A stretch of 64,000 bases of DNA, from the NCBI GenBank assembly GCA_008501825.1, contig QQUA01000004.1:62001-126000 (forward strand), read 5' to 3'. The stretch comes from Planctomycetota bacterium. Its GTDB lineage: Bacteria > Planctomycetota > UBA1135. The notes under the pieces were generated by a model. The model was not told the DNA's origin, did not search any database, and saw only the letters and a program-made list of their open reading frames with translations. The translations under genes were made by a program, and so were the position numbers. Below are positions 43,500 to 52,231 of the stretch, piece by piece. Every line of letters starts with the position of its first letter. Position 1 is the first letter of the stretch.

Positions 43500-44413
43500 G
43501 CGATTCCCCAGGCCCCCAAGGCCCGGCGGGCCTCGATGACGGCCTCCCCAGGATAGGACGGCGCCAAAGAAAGCACCTTTCTAGCCGACCGGGGAAGGTA
43601 TTCGGCAATCAAGGGGAAATCTACTTGCCCCTCTCCCGGAGCCAATAAATCCTGGCCTTCGGCATAGTCTTGCAAGCTCATGCCAAGGATCGAAGCCGCG
43701 TGACGATCCAACCACTTTCCCACATCCTCCAATCCCAAAGATTGGCGGATTTGTAAGACGCCGGAATCCAGCCAAAGACCGATTCCCGACAAAGCTGGAT
43801 CCCTTAGCAAACGCTCGGCGCAAGCCAAGTCCAACAATCCGGCGGGAGAAGGATCGGCGGCGATGGCAATGGCCAAACCGGGGGCTTGGCTCCGGAGTTG
43901 GAACAGGAAACGAGCCAGGCATTCCCACTGGTTTTCCCGTCCCAAGGCCCACTGCCCCAGGGTTTCCATGCTTTCCTCTTCCAGCTTGGGCGCCCCGCCT
44001 GCTTGCAGCCGAGCCAGCAGTTTGCGGCCGCGGCCTTGGGGTGCCGGCCGTTCGTCCAAACCGGCGGCCACCACCAAGCAACTTCCCCCCAAACGGCGCA
44101 AGGCGGTCAAGACCTTGGAAATCCTCCGAAAATTCAATTCTTGCAAGGCGGATTGGCCAGAGGCCACCGCCGCCGCTTCCCGGCGAGCGGTCCAAGGATG
44201 CAAAGCATCCCATGCGGCGGCGCCAATGGCATCCGGCTTGCGCTCACTCAGCGCCCCTAACTCCCTTCCTGTTGAAGAGCTAAGACCGCCAGGCTGGAGC
44301 GGTGGGTCTCCCGGCAACAGGCTTACCGAGCGAAAGCCCAGCTCGATGGCAGCTTGGATTTGAGGGCCGGCCTGGGCGGGCCGACCGGCGAACCATCCTG
44401 AGGCTAAGTCCAT
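43496..44413 (-). CDS. TIM-barrel protein, sugar isomerase/AP-endonuclease 2-like
   Basis: A 305-residue protein with the alternation of strands and helices of the xylose-isomerase-like TIM barrel: IQAAIELGFRSVSLLPGD, SCLVVAAGLDE, LAIAIAADPS and GIGLWLDSGVLQ. Metal-binding residues are not clear by eye, so the activity is uncertain. The family includes sugar phosphate epimerases and AP endonuclease 2-type proteins. Its stop codon overlaps the DHH gene start (ATGA), so the two are made together. Confidence 0.6.
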   Translation of the reverse strand: MDLASGWFAGRPAQAGPQIQAAIELGFRSVSLLPGDPPLQPGGLSSSTGRELGALSERKPDAIGAAAWDALHPWTARREAAAVASGQSALQELNFRRISKVLTALRRLGGSCLVVAAGLDERPAPQGRGRKLLARLQAGGAPKLEEESMETLGQWALGRENQWECLARFLFQLRSQAPGLAIAIAADPSPAGLLDLACAERLLRDPALSGIGLWLDSGVLQIRQSLGLEDVGKWLDRHAASILGMSLQDYAEGQDLLAPGEGQVDFPLIAEYLPRSARKVLSLAPSYPGEAVIEARRALGAWGIA

Positions 44414-44525
44414 GGTCAGATTCCGGCTCCGAAAAGCCTAAAGAGAATTGCACAAACGAGCCATTTATAGAACAGTATGGGAAGAGGTTCTCCTCGTCCC
44501 GTGTTCGGTTCGGAACCCAAAACGC

Positions 44526-47030
44526 ATGCAACGACTCCTTGTCATCGCTCTACTTTTCCTGGGGCTCGGCGCAACAGCGGCCGCCCAGGCCCTCCCCAAT
44601 GCAGGCGAAGTCGCCGGTGTGCTCGAACACCGCCTCGCCCAATTGGAACAAGAACTTGGTCAACTTCAGGCTGAACTACAGAGCCTGGACGCTCCTCAAG
44701 AGCCGGAGCCTTGTTCAAAACCCAGCCCCTGCGAAAGCAAGGCGAAAGCGGTTGCCGGCACCACCTGCCCGGTGGCCATGGAGCAAGACCTGACCAAGCT
44801 GGAGGTCGAGTTGGCGGCGTTGAATGCCGCCCTGGCGGAGTTGGACGGTGCCGCGCAACCGGTGGCGCTCAAGGCTTGCGATAGCGTGAAAGCCAAGTCC
44901 TGCCCGGTAACTGCTGAACTGGAACAGGAATTGGCCGGTCTGGAATGCTTGTTGACCGGTTTGAACGATGAACTGGCTTCTTTGGACGCCGAACTGACCG
45001 CCATCCCGGTGGCCATCGCCGCCTGTGAAAGTCAGGAGCCGGACTGTGGCGCCAAGAAGGAAGCCTGCAGCTCCAAAGCCACGGCCGTTGCCGGAAAGGA
45101 TTGCGAAAGCAAGCAAGAGTGTGACACCAAGAAGGCTTGCGATAGCAAAGCTGCCGCCGTCACCGTTTCCGGTAAGGCTTGCAACACCAAGCAAAAGCAA
45201 GAGTGCGAAACCAAGAAGGCCTGCGATAGCAAAGCTGCCGCCGTCACCGTGTCCGGTAAGGCTTGCGACACCAAGCAAAAGCAAGAGTGCGAAACCAAGA
45301 AGGCTTGCGATAGCAAAGCTGCCGCCGTCACCGTTTCCGGTAAGGCTTGCGACACCAAGCAAAAGCAAGAGTGTGACACCAAGAAGGCCTGCGATAGCAA
45401 AGCTGCCGCCGTCACCGTTTCCGGTAAGGCTTGCGACACCAAGCAAAAGCAAGAGTGCGAAACCAAGAAGGCCTGCGATAGCAAAGCCGCAGCCGTCACC
45501 GTTTCCGGCAAGGCTTGCGACACCAAGCAAAAGCAAGAGTGCGACACCAAGAAGGCCTGCGATAGCAAAGCCGCAGCCGTCACCGTTTCCGGCAAGGCTT
45601 GCGACACCAAGCAAAAGCAAGAGTGCGAAACCAAGAAGGCCTGCGATAGCAAAGCCGCCGCCGTCACCGTTTCCGGCAAGGCTTGCGACACCAAGCAAAA
45701 GCAAGAGTGCGAAACCAAGAAGGCCTGCGATAGCAAAGCTGCTGCCGTCACCGTTTCCGGCAAGGCTTGCGACACCAAGCAAAAGCAAGAGTGCGAAACC
45801 AAGAAAGCCTGCGATAGCAAAGCTGCCGCCGTCACCGTTTCCGGCAAGGCTTGCGACACCAAGCAAAAGCAAGAGTGTGACACCAAGAAGGCCTGCGATA
45901 GCAAAGCCGCAGCCGTCACCGTGTCCGGTAAGGCTTGCGACACCAAGCAAAAGCAAGAGTGCGAAACCAAGAAAGCCTGCGATAGCAAAGCTGCCGTCAC
46001 GGTTTCCGGCAAAGCTTGCGATAGCAAACAAGATTGTGGTGACAAGGGAGAGTGCTGCGACGCCAAAGCCGCCGTCACCGTTTCCGGCAAGGCTTGCGAC
46101 ACCAAGCAAGAGTGCGACACCAAGAAGGCCTGCGATAGCAAAGCCACCGTCACCGTATCCGGCAAAGCCTGCGAAGGCGAAAAGCCTGCCTGCAGCTTGA
46201 GCGTGACCGCCTCGGGTGAAGTGGAACTGGCCGAATTGGAAACCTTGTTGGCTTCCCTTCAATCCGAATTAGAAGCTTGCGAAGCTGAAGTCAACTGCGA
46301 AATCATGGCCTCGGCTCCCGCCCAGGGCGTTTTCTTCCAAGAAGAAGAATGCAAGACCAGCTGTGACCAGAAGGTCAAGTCCGGCCTGACCGTTTCCGGC
46401 AGCTTGCAGGATTGCCCGGCGATCAAGGAGTGCAACGGCGCCCAAACCATCACCTTCGTTGGCAGCCAGTGTGATTCCAGCAAGAGCCCGCAGCTCAGCA
46501 CCATCACCGTGGTTGGCCAAGGCGACGAAGGCTGCCGCAGTGAAGACAAAGCTGGAAAGGCCTGTGTCGACGAAGGCGTCCTCACCTTCGGCACCATGGT
46601 CGGCGGCGACAACGGTCACGTGGTGAGGCTCCTCCACGATGCCAAGCTCACCCAAGAACCTCAGATCATTCGCCTCCATGGCAAGGGCAAATCCGGCGTC
46701 CACCACTCCTCCGGTTGGGTGGAAGCAGAGGACGGCCGCGTCATGGTATTTGGCATCCAAGGCGGTGACGAAGAGTGCTGCGATTCCTGCGACGATGATT
46801 GCGAAGAAGATGAGCGGCAAGTGATTCGGAAGCGAATCCGGCTCCAGGCTCCTGGGGAGAATCACGGCGGCACCCTTGCCCAGCTTCTTCACGACGTCAA
46901 AGCTCCTCACCCCGAGCACCACCATGCCGCCGAAGAGCTGCACCACGAATTGATGGAACGCCTCGAGCGGATGGAAGAGCGGTTGGCCCGCTTGGAACGG
47001 ATGGTCGGTCAAGCCCTGCGCCGGCGCTGA
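44526..47030 (+). CDS. Exported Cys/Lys-rich protein with 28-residue tandem repeats
   Basis: An 834-residue protein with a clear signal peptide (MQRLLVIALLFLGLGATAAA). Residues 25-180 contain three coiled-coil-like blocks (LEQELGQLQAELQSLD, LEVELAALNAALAELD, LECLLTGLNDELASLD). Ten complete 28-residue units follow, each with three Cys, a short strand-like AAAVTVSG and a Lys/Asp/Glu/Gln loop, plus three degenerate units. After another coiled block come Cys-spaced strands (AQTITFVGSQC, STITVVGQG), a Cys/Asp cluster (ECCDSCDDDCEE) and a C-terminal helix (LMERLERMEERLARLERM). The mature protein is secreted or periplasmic. I recognise no family; disulfide cross-linked structure or metal binding are plausible. 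ATG 44526 is chosen for the signal peptide. Confidence 0.85.
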   Translation: MQRLLVIALLFLGLGATAAAQALPNAGEVAGVLEHRLAQLEQELGQLQAELQSLDAPQEPEPCSKPSPCESKAKAVAGTTCPVAMEQDLTKLEVELAALNAALAELDGAAQPVALKACDSVKAKSCPVTAELEQELAGLECLLTGLNDELASLDAELTAIPVAIAACESQEPDCGAKKEACSSKATAVAGKDCESKQECDTKKACDSKAAAVTVSGKACNTKQKQECETKKACDSKAAAVTVSGKACDTKQKQECETKKACDSKAAAVTVSGKACDTKQKQECDTKKACDSKAAAVTVSGKACDTKQKQECETKKACDSKAAAVTVSGKACDTKQKQECDTKKACDSKAAAVTVSGKACDTKQKQECETKKACDSKAAAVTVSGKACDTKQKQECETKKACDSKAAAVTVSGKACDTKQKQECETKKACDSKAAAVTVSGKACDTKQKQECDTKKACDSKAAAVTVSGKACDTKQKQECETKKACDSKAAVTVSGKACDSKQDCGDKGECCDAKAAVTVSGKACDTKQECDTKKACDSKATVTVSGKACEGEKPACSLSVTASGEVELAELETLLASLQSELEACEAEVNCEIMASAPAQGVFFQEEECKTSCDQKVKSGLTVSGSLQDCPAIKECNGAQTITFVGSQCDSSKSPQLSTITVVGQGDEGCRSEDKAGKACVDEGVLTFGTMVGGDNGHVVRLLHDAKLTQEPQIIRLHGKGKSGVHHSSGWVEAEDGRVMVFGIQGGDEECCDSCDDDCEEDERQVIRKRIRLQAPGENHGGTLAQLLHDVKAPHPEHHHAAEELHHELMERLERMEERLARLERMVGQALRRR
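45120..46172. repeat. 84-bp tandem repeat array, ten full and three partial units
   Basis: Full units begin at 45120, 45204, 45288 and every 84 bases to 45876. From 45960 a shortened unit and two more divergent ones follow. Units differ mostly at synonymous positions (for example gctgccgcc, gccgcagcc, gctgctgcc for Ala-Ala-Ala) and by a Glu/Asp swap at the second residue. The period is a multiple of three, which keeps other frames open and produces long spurious reading frames on both strands. Confidence 0.95.
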
Positions 47031-47062
47031 GCCCACCATCCCAAAACGAACCGTACACGGAG

Positions 47063-47095
47063 AAAGGGACGTCGCAGTAGCGGCGTCCCTTTCTT
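47063..47095 (+). terminator. Terminator after the Cys/Lys repeat gene
   Basis: Perfect 9-base stem AAAGGGACG/CGTCCCTTT with a 12-base loop and a following CTT-rich run. It lies 32 bases after the stop codon. Because the stem is flanked by A on one side and T on the other, it could work in both directions, also ending the purB transcript. Confidence 0.75.
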
Positions 47096-47122
47096 CTTGT
47101 CCGGTTTTCCTTTCGCCGGCTT

Positions 47123-48559
47123 CTATACCGAGACTCGCCCTTCCGGAACGGCGACGTCTTCCAATTCTTGAAGACGAGGTTCGACTTCCTCCTTCAGGAA
47201 TTCGTCCACTTGCTCCGGGGCCCGGCCCACAAAGCGGAGCGGATCGACCAGCATTTCCAATTGGCCATGGACCGCCGCAAAGGCCGGATCCCCGGCGATT
47301 CGCTCCAGCAGGTCGTTTTGACCATCCCCGGTCTTCAAACGCAAGGCGGCCTCATGAGAATGAACCCGAATCCGCTCGTGGAGATCTTGCCGGTCTCCTC
47401 CGGCTTGAACCGCAGCCATCAGGATGGATTCAGTCGCCATGAACGGCAACTCCCGGTCCATATGCTGTTGAATCACCTGAGGATAAACCACCAATCCAGC
47501 GCTGATGTCGGCCATGAGAATCAATATCGCATCGGCAGCCAAGAAGGATTCCGGAATGGCCAAGCGGCGATTCGCCGAATCATCCAAGGTCCTTTCCAGC
47601 CACTGGCTCGCCGCCGTTTGGTGCGCGTTGGGAAAAAGCTGAAGCAAGTACCGAGCCAAAGCCCCCACTCGTTCCGACCGCATGGGGTTGCGCTTGTAAG
47701 GCATGGCGGAGGAACCGATCTGTTTCTTTCCAAAGGGTTCCTCCATTTCCCGCCGGTGAGCCAGCAGGCGTAAATCTGAGGCGAATTTCGCCGCGGAAAC
47801 TCCGACTCCGGCTACCGCGTTCAAGACCAAGCAGTCCCACTTGCGAGTATAGGTTTGGCCGCTCACAGGAATGCTCCGGGCAAATCCCAGTCGTTTGGTC
47901 AAACGCCGATCCAATTCCCGAACTTTGGCGTGATCTCCGTCGAACAACTGCAAGAAGGACGCCTGGGTACCGGTAGTTCCTTTGACTCCGCGAAACGGAA
48001 GACGTTCCCGCACACTGTCCAACTCTTCCAAATCCATTAGGAAGTCTTGCAACCACAGACAGGCCCGTTTGCCCACCGTGGTCGGCTGCGCAGGTTGAAA
48101 ATGGGTAAAACCAAGGATCGGAAGATCGCGGTAGCGGGAGGCAAAATCGGCCAGATGCCGGAGGACGCCGACCAGGCGGGCCCGCAGAAGATCCAAGGCT
48201 TCCCGAATCAAAATCAGATCTGCACCGTCGGCCACAAAACAGGAGGTAGCCCCCAAATGCAGGATTCCTTTTGCTTCCGGCGCTTTTTCTCCATAAGCAT
48301 GAACGTGAGCCATCACGTCATGGCGTAATTCACTTTCCAACTCGGCCACCCTGGCCAAATCCAAATCCTTCCGCGCCGCCTTCAAGGCTTGAATCTGTTC
48401 TTCCTTCAAATCCAAACCCAGTTCTCGCTGACATTCGGCCAGGGCAATCCACAAGTCCCGCCAGACCAAAGCCCGGCGTCTGGCGGAAAAGTTCTCCTGC
48501 ATGGCGGAGCTGGCGTAACGACTGGCCAAGGGCGAGCGGTAGCTTGCGTCGGGATCCAT
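47123..48559 (-). CDS. purB: Adenylosuccinate lyase
   Basis: A 478-residue fumarase/aspartase-superfamily lyase that splits adenylosuccinate to AMP, and SAICAR to AICAR, in purine synthesis. It begins MDPDASYRSPLASRYAS. The catalytic regions are ILHLGATSCFVADGAD, LPILGFTHFQPAQPTTVGKR and the signature IGSSAMPYKRNPMRSERV with the mobile Ser loop. ATG 48559 gives normal length; the reading frame extends further upstream, but that part belongs to the VanZ-like gene region. It is three bases downstream of the VanZ-like gene. Confidence 0.95.
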   Translation of the reverse strand: MDPDASYRSPLASRYASSAMQENFSARRRALVWRDLWIALAECQRELGLDLKEEQIQALKAARKDLDLARVAELESELRHDVMAHVHAYGEKAPEAKGILHLGATSCFVADGADLILIREALDLLRARLVGVLRHLADFASRYRDLPILGFTHFQPAQPTTVGKRACLWLQDFLMDLEELDSVRERLPFRGVKGTTGTQASFLQLFDGDHAKVRELDRRLTKRLGFARSIPVSGQTYTRKWDCLVLNAVAGVGVSAAKFASDLRLLAHRREMEEPFGKKQIGSSAMPYKRNPMRSERVGALARYLLQLFPNAHQTAASQWLERTLDDSANRRLAIPESFLAADAILILMADISAGLVVYPQVIQQHMDRELPFMATESILMAAVQAGGDRQDLHERIRVHSHEAALRLKTGDGQNDLLERIAGDPAFAAVHGQLEMLVDPLRFVGRAPEQVDEFLKEEVEPRLQELEDVAVPEGRVSV

Positions 48560-48561
48560 CT

Positions 48562-49068
48562 TTAGGGTTGAAGGTAAGGGATGGGAATGTCCGGAGTGAC
48601 CATGACCAACGCCCCCCAAAGCAGGCTGAAGGTCAAGCTTAGGCCCAGAAGGTGAAATCCTGCCCGAGTTTGAAGAGGATTTCGGCTGGCCCATCGGGCG
48701 AAGCAAAGCGCAAAACAAGCGCCCATGAAATCGCTTCCAAGATCCTGGAGGGAAGCGTGACGGAAGCCGTCTTGCATTTGGTTCCATTCATCCAAACAAC
48801 CGATGACCAAGATCCAAAACGGCAAGAAGATCCAGGACGACCAGCGGCGGGGAGCTCCGGATCCAATCAACAACAAAGTCAAAAGAGCCATTCCGCCGTA
48901 CATGGGAACGTGGAGCCAATTGCTGAGATAGCCGGAAGAAAAATGGGGTTCCTCATCTCCTCCAGGCTGATTGGAAGCCCATGCCAGAACCAAGAGGCTC
49001 AAGAGCCAAGCTCCCCCCCGTAACCAAATCGGGAGCCTGGCCAGCTTTTCAAAGCAGGAATCCTTCAT
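48562..49068 (-). CDS. VanZ-like membrane protein
   Basis: The 168-residue protein has four to five hydrophobic segments. The VanZ-type signature is HVPMYGGMALLTLLL and CLDEWNQMQDGFRHASLQDLGSDFMGACFA, with the acidic DEWxQ motif. VanZ lowers teicoplanin sensitivity in enterococci, but most bacterial members have no known role. ATG 49068 overlaps the stop of the upstream ATPase gene (ATGA), and purB starts just after it, so the genes are translationally coupled. Confidence 0.78.
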   Translation of the reverse strand: MKDSCFEKLARLPIWLRGGAWLLSLLVLAWASNQPGGDEEPHFSSGYLSNWLHVPMYGGMALLTLLLIGSGAPRRWSSWIFLPFWILVIGCLDEWNQMQDGFRHASLQDLGSDFMGACFALCFARWASRNPLQTRAGFHLLGLSLTFSLLWGALVMVTPDIPIPYLQP

Positions 49069-49490
49069 CCTTCTTGGGTCTGGATTTGCAAACGAACCCG
49101 AACGTTGCCGTTGGGCATCCGCTGAACTTGCAGGTTCTTGGAAAATTGCAACACCAGCCACAAGCCGCGGCCACGATCGCTATCGGGAGACGGCAGCACT
49201 CCACTGGCATCAATGGCTAATTGCAACTGCTCGAGATCCTGGTTGGCATCGCATTCAACTTCCAACTGCAACCCTTCCGCATCTCGGGCGACGACCACCT
49301 CTACCTGCCCTGGGTCGCTCTGTTGGGCCGCCTCCACCGCATTGTGGCTCAATTCGGAAACCAGCAATCCCGCTCGTTCAACCGCCAGTTCCGATTCACC
49401 GCGCTGTTGCAACTCCTGTTGCACCCGACGGCGAAGTTCCGGCAATTCCTGAGGGTCGGCTGAACTGAAAAACTGCTGGCGATACTTCAT
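49065..49490 (-). CDS. Anti-sigma-type serine kinase / HATPase (RsbW-like)
   Basis: The 141-residue product is one HATPase_c_2 domain: N box LLVSELSHNAVEAA and G2 box RGRGLWLVLQF. The G1 region (VECDANQDLEQL) is less conserved. In known systems such proteins bind a sigma factor and phosphorylate a STAS antagonist. No STAS, PP2C or sigma gene is adjacent, so its partner is elsewhere or it has another role. It overlaps nadC and the VanZ-like gene by four bases each. Confidence 0.8.
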   Translation of the reverse strand: MKYRQQFFSSADPQELPELRRRVQQELQQRGESELAVERAGLLVSELSHNAVEAAQQSDPGQVEVVVARDAEGLQLEVECDANQDLEQLQLAIDASGVLPSPDSDRGRGLWLVLQFSKNLQVQRMPNGNVRVRLQIQTQEG

Positions 49491-50380
49491 GGAGCTTGGT
49501 TCATTCCGGAATGAGCGGTCTGATCTTCCCCGGCTTCGACGGTTTCGAGCAAAAAAGACAAATCCAAGGCGGGAGCGGAATGGGTCAAGGCCCCGACCGA
49601 AACTCGATCCAAACCCACCTGCCTCAATCCGGCCAAGTTATGCAATCCATAGCCACCGCTGACTTCCAAAACAGCGTCGGGATACAGCTCACGCAATCGA
49701 GATACGACTTCGGCTAATTCGGCATCTTTGAAATTGTCCAGCAAAACGAAATCCGCGCCGGCGACAATCGCCGTCCGAGCTTGCTCGAAATCGACCACTT
49801 CCACCCCAACGGCTACGCCATCCGCCTTCTCCAAGGCCAGTTCCACGGTTTCACCGAAAGACCGGCCACTCAAGGCGAAGTGATTTTCCTTCAACAACCA
49901 TTGGTCGGCGAGGTCACGGCGGTGATTGACTCCGCCTCCCGCCCGAACCCCAAGTTTTTGCGCATCCCGCAATCCAGGAACGGTTTTTCGAGTATCCAAA
50001 ACCGCCACCGAGCCCGCGGCCTCTACTGCCTGGGCGGTCATGGTGGCCACCCCGCTCAACTGCTGCAAAAAATTCAGTGCGGTCCGCTCGGCGGAAAGTA
50101 AGGCTCGGGCCTTCCCCTGACAATCCAGGATCACTTGGCCGGAATTCAGGCGAGCTCCGTCTTGGCACCGCCAATGCAAAACCACCTCAGGATCAAGGCT
50201 TCGAAATGCTTGTTCGGCAAAGGCGCATCCGGCCAGATATCCGTCTTCTTTAGCTACGATCCTGCCCCGGGCAAGCTTGGTTTCGGCTACCAGAGCAAGG
50301 GTGGTTCCGTCTTCCCAGGCCCGATCTTCAAGAAGAGCCTGGTGAACGATGGGTGAGGTTTTGGCTTGAGGAAATGCCAC
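49487..50380 (-). CDS. nadC: Nicotinate-nucleotide pyrophosphorylase (quinolinate phosphoribosyltransferase)
   Basis: The 297-residue enzyme converts quinolinate and PRPP to nicotinate mononucleotide in NAD synthesis. Typical motifs are LSAERTALNFLQQLSGVATMT, VLDTRKTVPGLRDAQKLGVR, GGGVNHRRDLADQWLLKENH and VLEVSGGYGLHNL. It lies upstream of the anti-sigma-type ATPase with a four-base overlap. nadA and nadB are not in the window. Confidence 0.94.
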   Translation of the reverse strand: MAFPQAKTSPIVHQALLEDRAWEDGTTLALVAETKLARGRIVAKEDGYLAGCAFAEQAFRSLDPEVVLHWRCQDGARLNSGQVILDCQGKARALLSAERTALNFLQQLSGVATMTAQAVEAAGSVAVLDTRKTVPGLRDAQKLGVRAGGGVNHRRDLADQWLLKENHFALSGRSFGETVELALEKADGVAVGVEVVDFEQARTAIVAGADFVLLDNFKDAELAEVVSRLRELYPDAVLEVSGGYGLHNLAGLRQVGLDRVSVGALTHSAPALDLSFLLETVEAGEDQTAHSGMNQAP

Positions 50381-50475
50381 GATGGGCGCGCCATTCTACC
50401 TCCGGGAAAGCGGCCTCAGCTTGTCGAAGGCACAGAACCCCATGGCGAAAGTCCATGGCTCAGTTCTAGCTGAGA

Positions 50476-50856
50476 TCAGTGTGGAGTTACGGTGCGCCAT
50501 TGCCCGTGTTCATTCACTCTCCACAACCGCACGCCTCGATCTTGGTACCAGCGTTGGATCTCCCCCGCGGCATCCTGGCCGAATCCGGCGATTAGCGGCA
50601 GAAGAGCCGGATTCAGAGCCACCCCTAAATGGGGCCGTTCTCGGATCAACCGTCTTGCCTTTTCCTCACCGATTCCCGGTAACCAACTCAGGCTGATGGC
50701 ATCGCTTCGATCCAAGCTAGGAACCAAACCCACCGGCCCCTGTTGGGGATCCAAAAGGGGTTTGGGAGGCGGCCGCCATACCCAAAACAAGGTCCGGGTC
50801 GCTGCCACCAAAAGGACGACGGCCAATACCTGACGGTGAATTCGACTCTGCAGCAC
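50476..50856 (-). CDS. ComEA-like helix-hairpin-helix protein
   Basis: The 126-residue product has one N-terminal membrane segment (VLAVVLLVAATRTLFWV) and a helix-hairpin-helix region LSWLPGIGEEKARRLIRE, followed by a second hairpin-like stretch. ComEA-type proteins are anchored outside the membrane and bind DNA for uptake during transformation. The C-terminal tail is Trp/Arg-rich. It is 48 bases downstream of ruvC. A role in DNA uptake is possible, but no other com gene is nearby. Confidence 0.7.
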   Translation of the reverse strand: MLQSRIHRQVLAVVLLVAATRTLFWVWRPPPKPLLDPQQGPVGLVPSLDRSDAISLSWLPGIGEEKARRLIRERPHLGVALNPALLPLIAGFGQDAAGEIQRWYQDRGVRLWRVNEHGQWRTVTPH

Positions 50857-50904
50857 ACTTGGGCAGACGTTTCACCGGGATCAAGGTGACAACAAATCGC
50901 CGCT

Positions 50905-51456
50905 TTACTGGAAATGGGCTCCAGGTGGCAGGCGCCGTCCTTTCCCCGGCCCCGGTTCGACCACCGGGTCTCCCTGCAATCGGCTTTCAAAATGGGCACA
51001 CAAGGCGACGGCCAAGGCGTCGCTTTCATCGCTACTGGAGCAAGTATCGTCCGACAATTCCAACTGCCGGGAGACCCAATAGGCGATTTGCTCCTTGCTG
51101 GCTGCACCGGCGCCAGCCACTCGCCGCTTCACCTGGGCCGGAGGGATTTCCAGCAGGGAAATTTTGAACATGGCGGCGGTAACCATGACCACGCCGCGAG
51201 CCTCGCCCAAGCGCAAGGCCGAGCGCGCATTCTTGCCGAAGAAAGCCGCTTCCAAAGCCACTCGATCCGGCCGCCACTTCGTTAAACACTCGCTGAGGTG
51301 GCGATGCAATTGGTGCAAACGGTCAGCCAACGGTTTTTGTCTTCCCAAACTCCAAGTTCCGGAAGCCAGGTATCGAGGTGGACCGGTTTCCTCCGAGGCC
51401 AAAAGCCCCCAACCCACCACTCGGGTGCCAGGGTCGATCCCCAGGATGCGCATCAT
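50905..51456 (-). CDS. ruvC: Crossover junction endodeoxyribonuclease RuvC
   Basis: The 183-residue nuclease resolves Holliday junctions. It starts RILGIDPGTRVVGWG with the first catalytic Asp, has LEAAFFGKNARSALRLGEARG with the catalytic Glu, and ends with SSDESDALAVALCAH supplying the last acidic residues. ruvA and ruvB are not in the window. It is divergent from ispD with 50 bases between starts. Confidence 0.95.
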   Translation of the reverse strand: MMRILGIDPGTRVVGWGLLASEETGPPRYLASGTWSLGRQKPLADRLHQLHRHLSECLTKWRPDRVALEAAFFGKNARSALRLGEARGVVMVTAAMFKISLLEIPPAQVKRRVAGAGAASKEQIAYWVSRQLELSDDTCSSSDESDALAVALCAHFESRLQGDPVVEPGPGKGRRLPPGAHFQ

Positions 51457-51506
51457 GCTCTCCGCATGCTATCCGCCCGGCCACGAACCGACACTAAACT
51501 GCTCCC

Positions 51507-52220
51507 ATGAATCCGGACGTGGCCGCCGTGGTGTTGGCTTCCGGCCAGGGAAAGCGTCTTGGCCGGGGCAACAAGGCTCTCTTGACCTTGCAAGGCCGAC
51601 CGCTTCTGGCCCACAGCCTGGAAGTTCTCCACCAATGCCCTTCGGTGGGCTATCTAGTGGTAGTCCTGCCGGAAGCCGATCGACAAGCTTTGGACCTAGC
51701 GTGGCCCGACTTATGGTCCAAATGGAGCGTTGATCGCGTGGTGGAAGGAGGCGCCGAGCGATGGTTAAGTTCCAAAGCCGGTTGCCAGGCGGTCCCAGAA
51801 ACTTGGCCGCTGCTCCTGGTTCACGACGCCGCTCGAGCTTTGGTCCAAGCCGACTTGGTTGAAGCCGTTGCCGCGGCAGCTCGCCAATTCGGGGCGGCGC
51901 TGGCCGCCGAACCTATGGCCGACACCTTGAAGGTCGAAGGAGATTCTCATCGGGTGAAGCGCACCCTTCCCCGAGACAGCCTGTGGCGAGCCCAAACGCC
52001 TCAGGTTTGCCGCCGGCGTCCATTGTTGGAAGCCTTCGACCGGTGGCCAGTGGATCGGGGCTTGCCCACCGATGAAGCCATGTTGTTGGAAGCTGTCGGC
52101 CAGGACTGCCGCCTGGTGGTCGGTCCTTCGACCAATTTCAAAATCACTCGGCCGGAAGATTTGGCTTTGGCCGAAGCCGTGTTGCAAACGCGCAAGCCCT
52201 TTCCCCAAAACCTGTCTTAG
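51507..52220 (+). CDS. ispD: 2-C-methyl-D-erythritol 4-phosphate cytidylyltransferase
   Basis: The 237-residue enzyme activates methylerythritol phosphate with CTP in the MEP isoprenoid pathway. The nucleotide-binding loop is VVLASGQGKRLGRGNKALL. VHDAARALVQADLV, RTLPRDSLWRAQTPQVCR and PTDEAMLLEAVG match the family. ispF follows after 11 bases on the same strand, so the two consecutive pathway genes form an operon. Confidence 0.94.
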   Translation: MNPDVAAVVLASGQGKRLGRGNKALLTLQGRPLLAHSLEVLHQCPSVGYLVVVLPEADRQALDLAWPDLWSKWSVDRVVEGGAERWLSSKAGCQAVPETWPLLLVHDAARALVQADLVEAVAAAARQFGAALAAEPMADTLKVEGDSHRVKRTLPRDSLWRAQTPQVCRRRPLLEAFDRWPVDRGLPTDEAMLLEAVGQDCRLVVGPSTNFKITRPEDLALAEAVLQTRKPFPQNLS

Positions 52221-52231
52221 ATCGAATCGCC

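Noticed and set aside
45120..46172. CRISPR array
   Set aside because: The units are contiguous and coding, with no unique spacers and no cas genes in the window.
44715..46262. Long open frames on the minus strand and in another plus frame (377 to 515 residues) through the Cys/Lys repeat array
   Set aside because: They exist because the 84-base period is a multiple of three, so any frame free of stops in one unit stays open in all. They lack ribosome sites, signal peptides or family resemblance.
48560..48787. N-terminal extension of purB to 48787
   Set aside because: It overlaps the VanZ-like gene, and ATG 48559 gives the family length with MDPDASYRSPLASRY.
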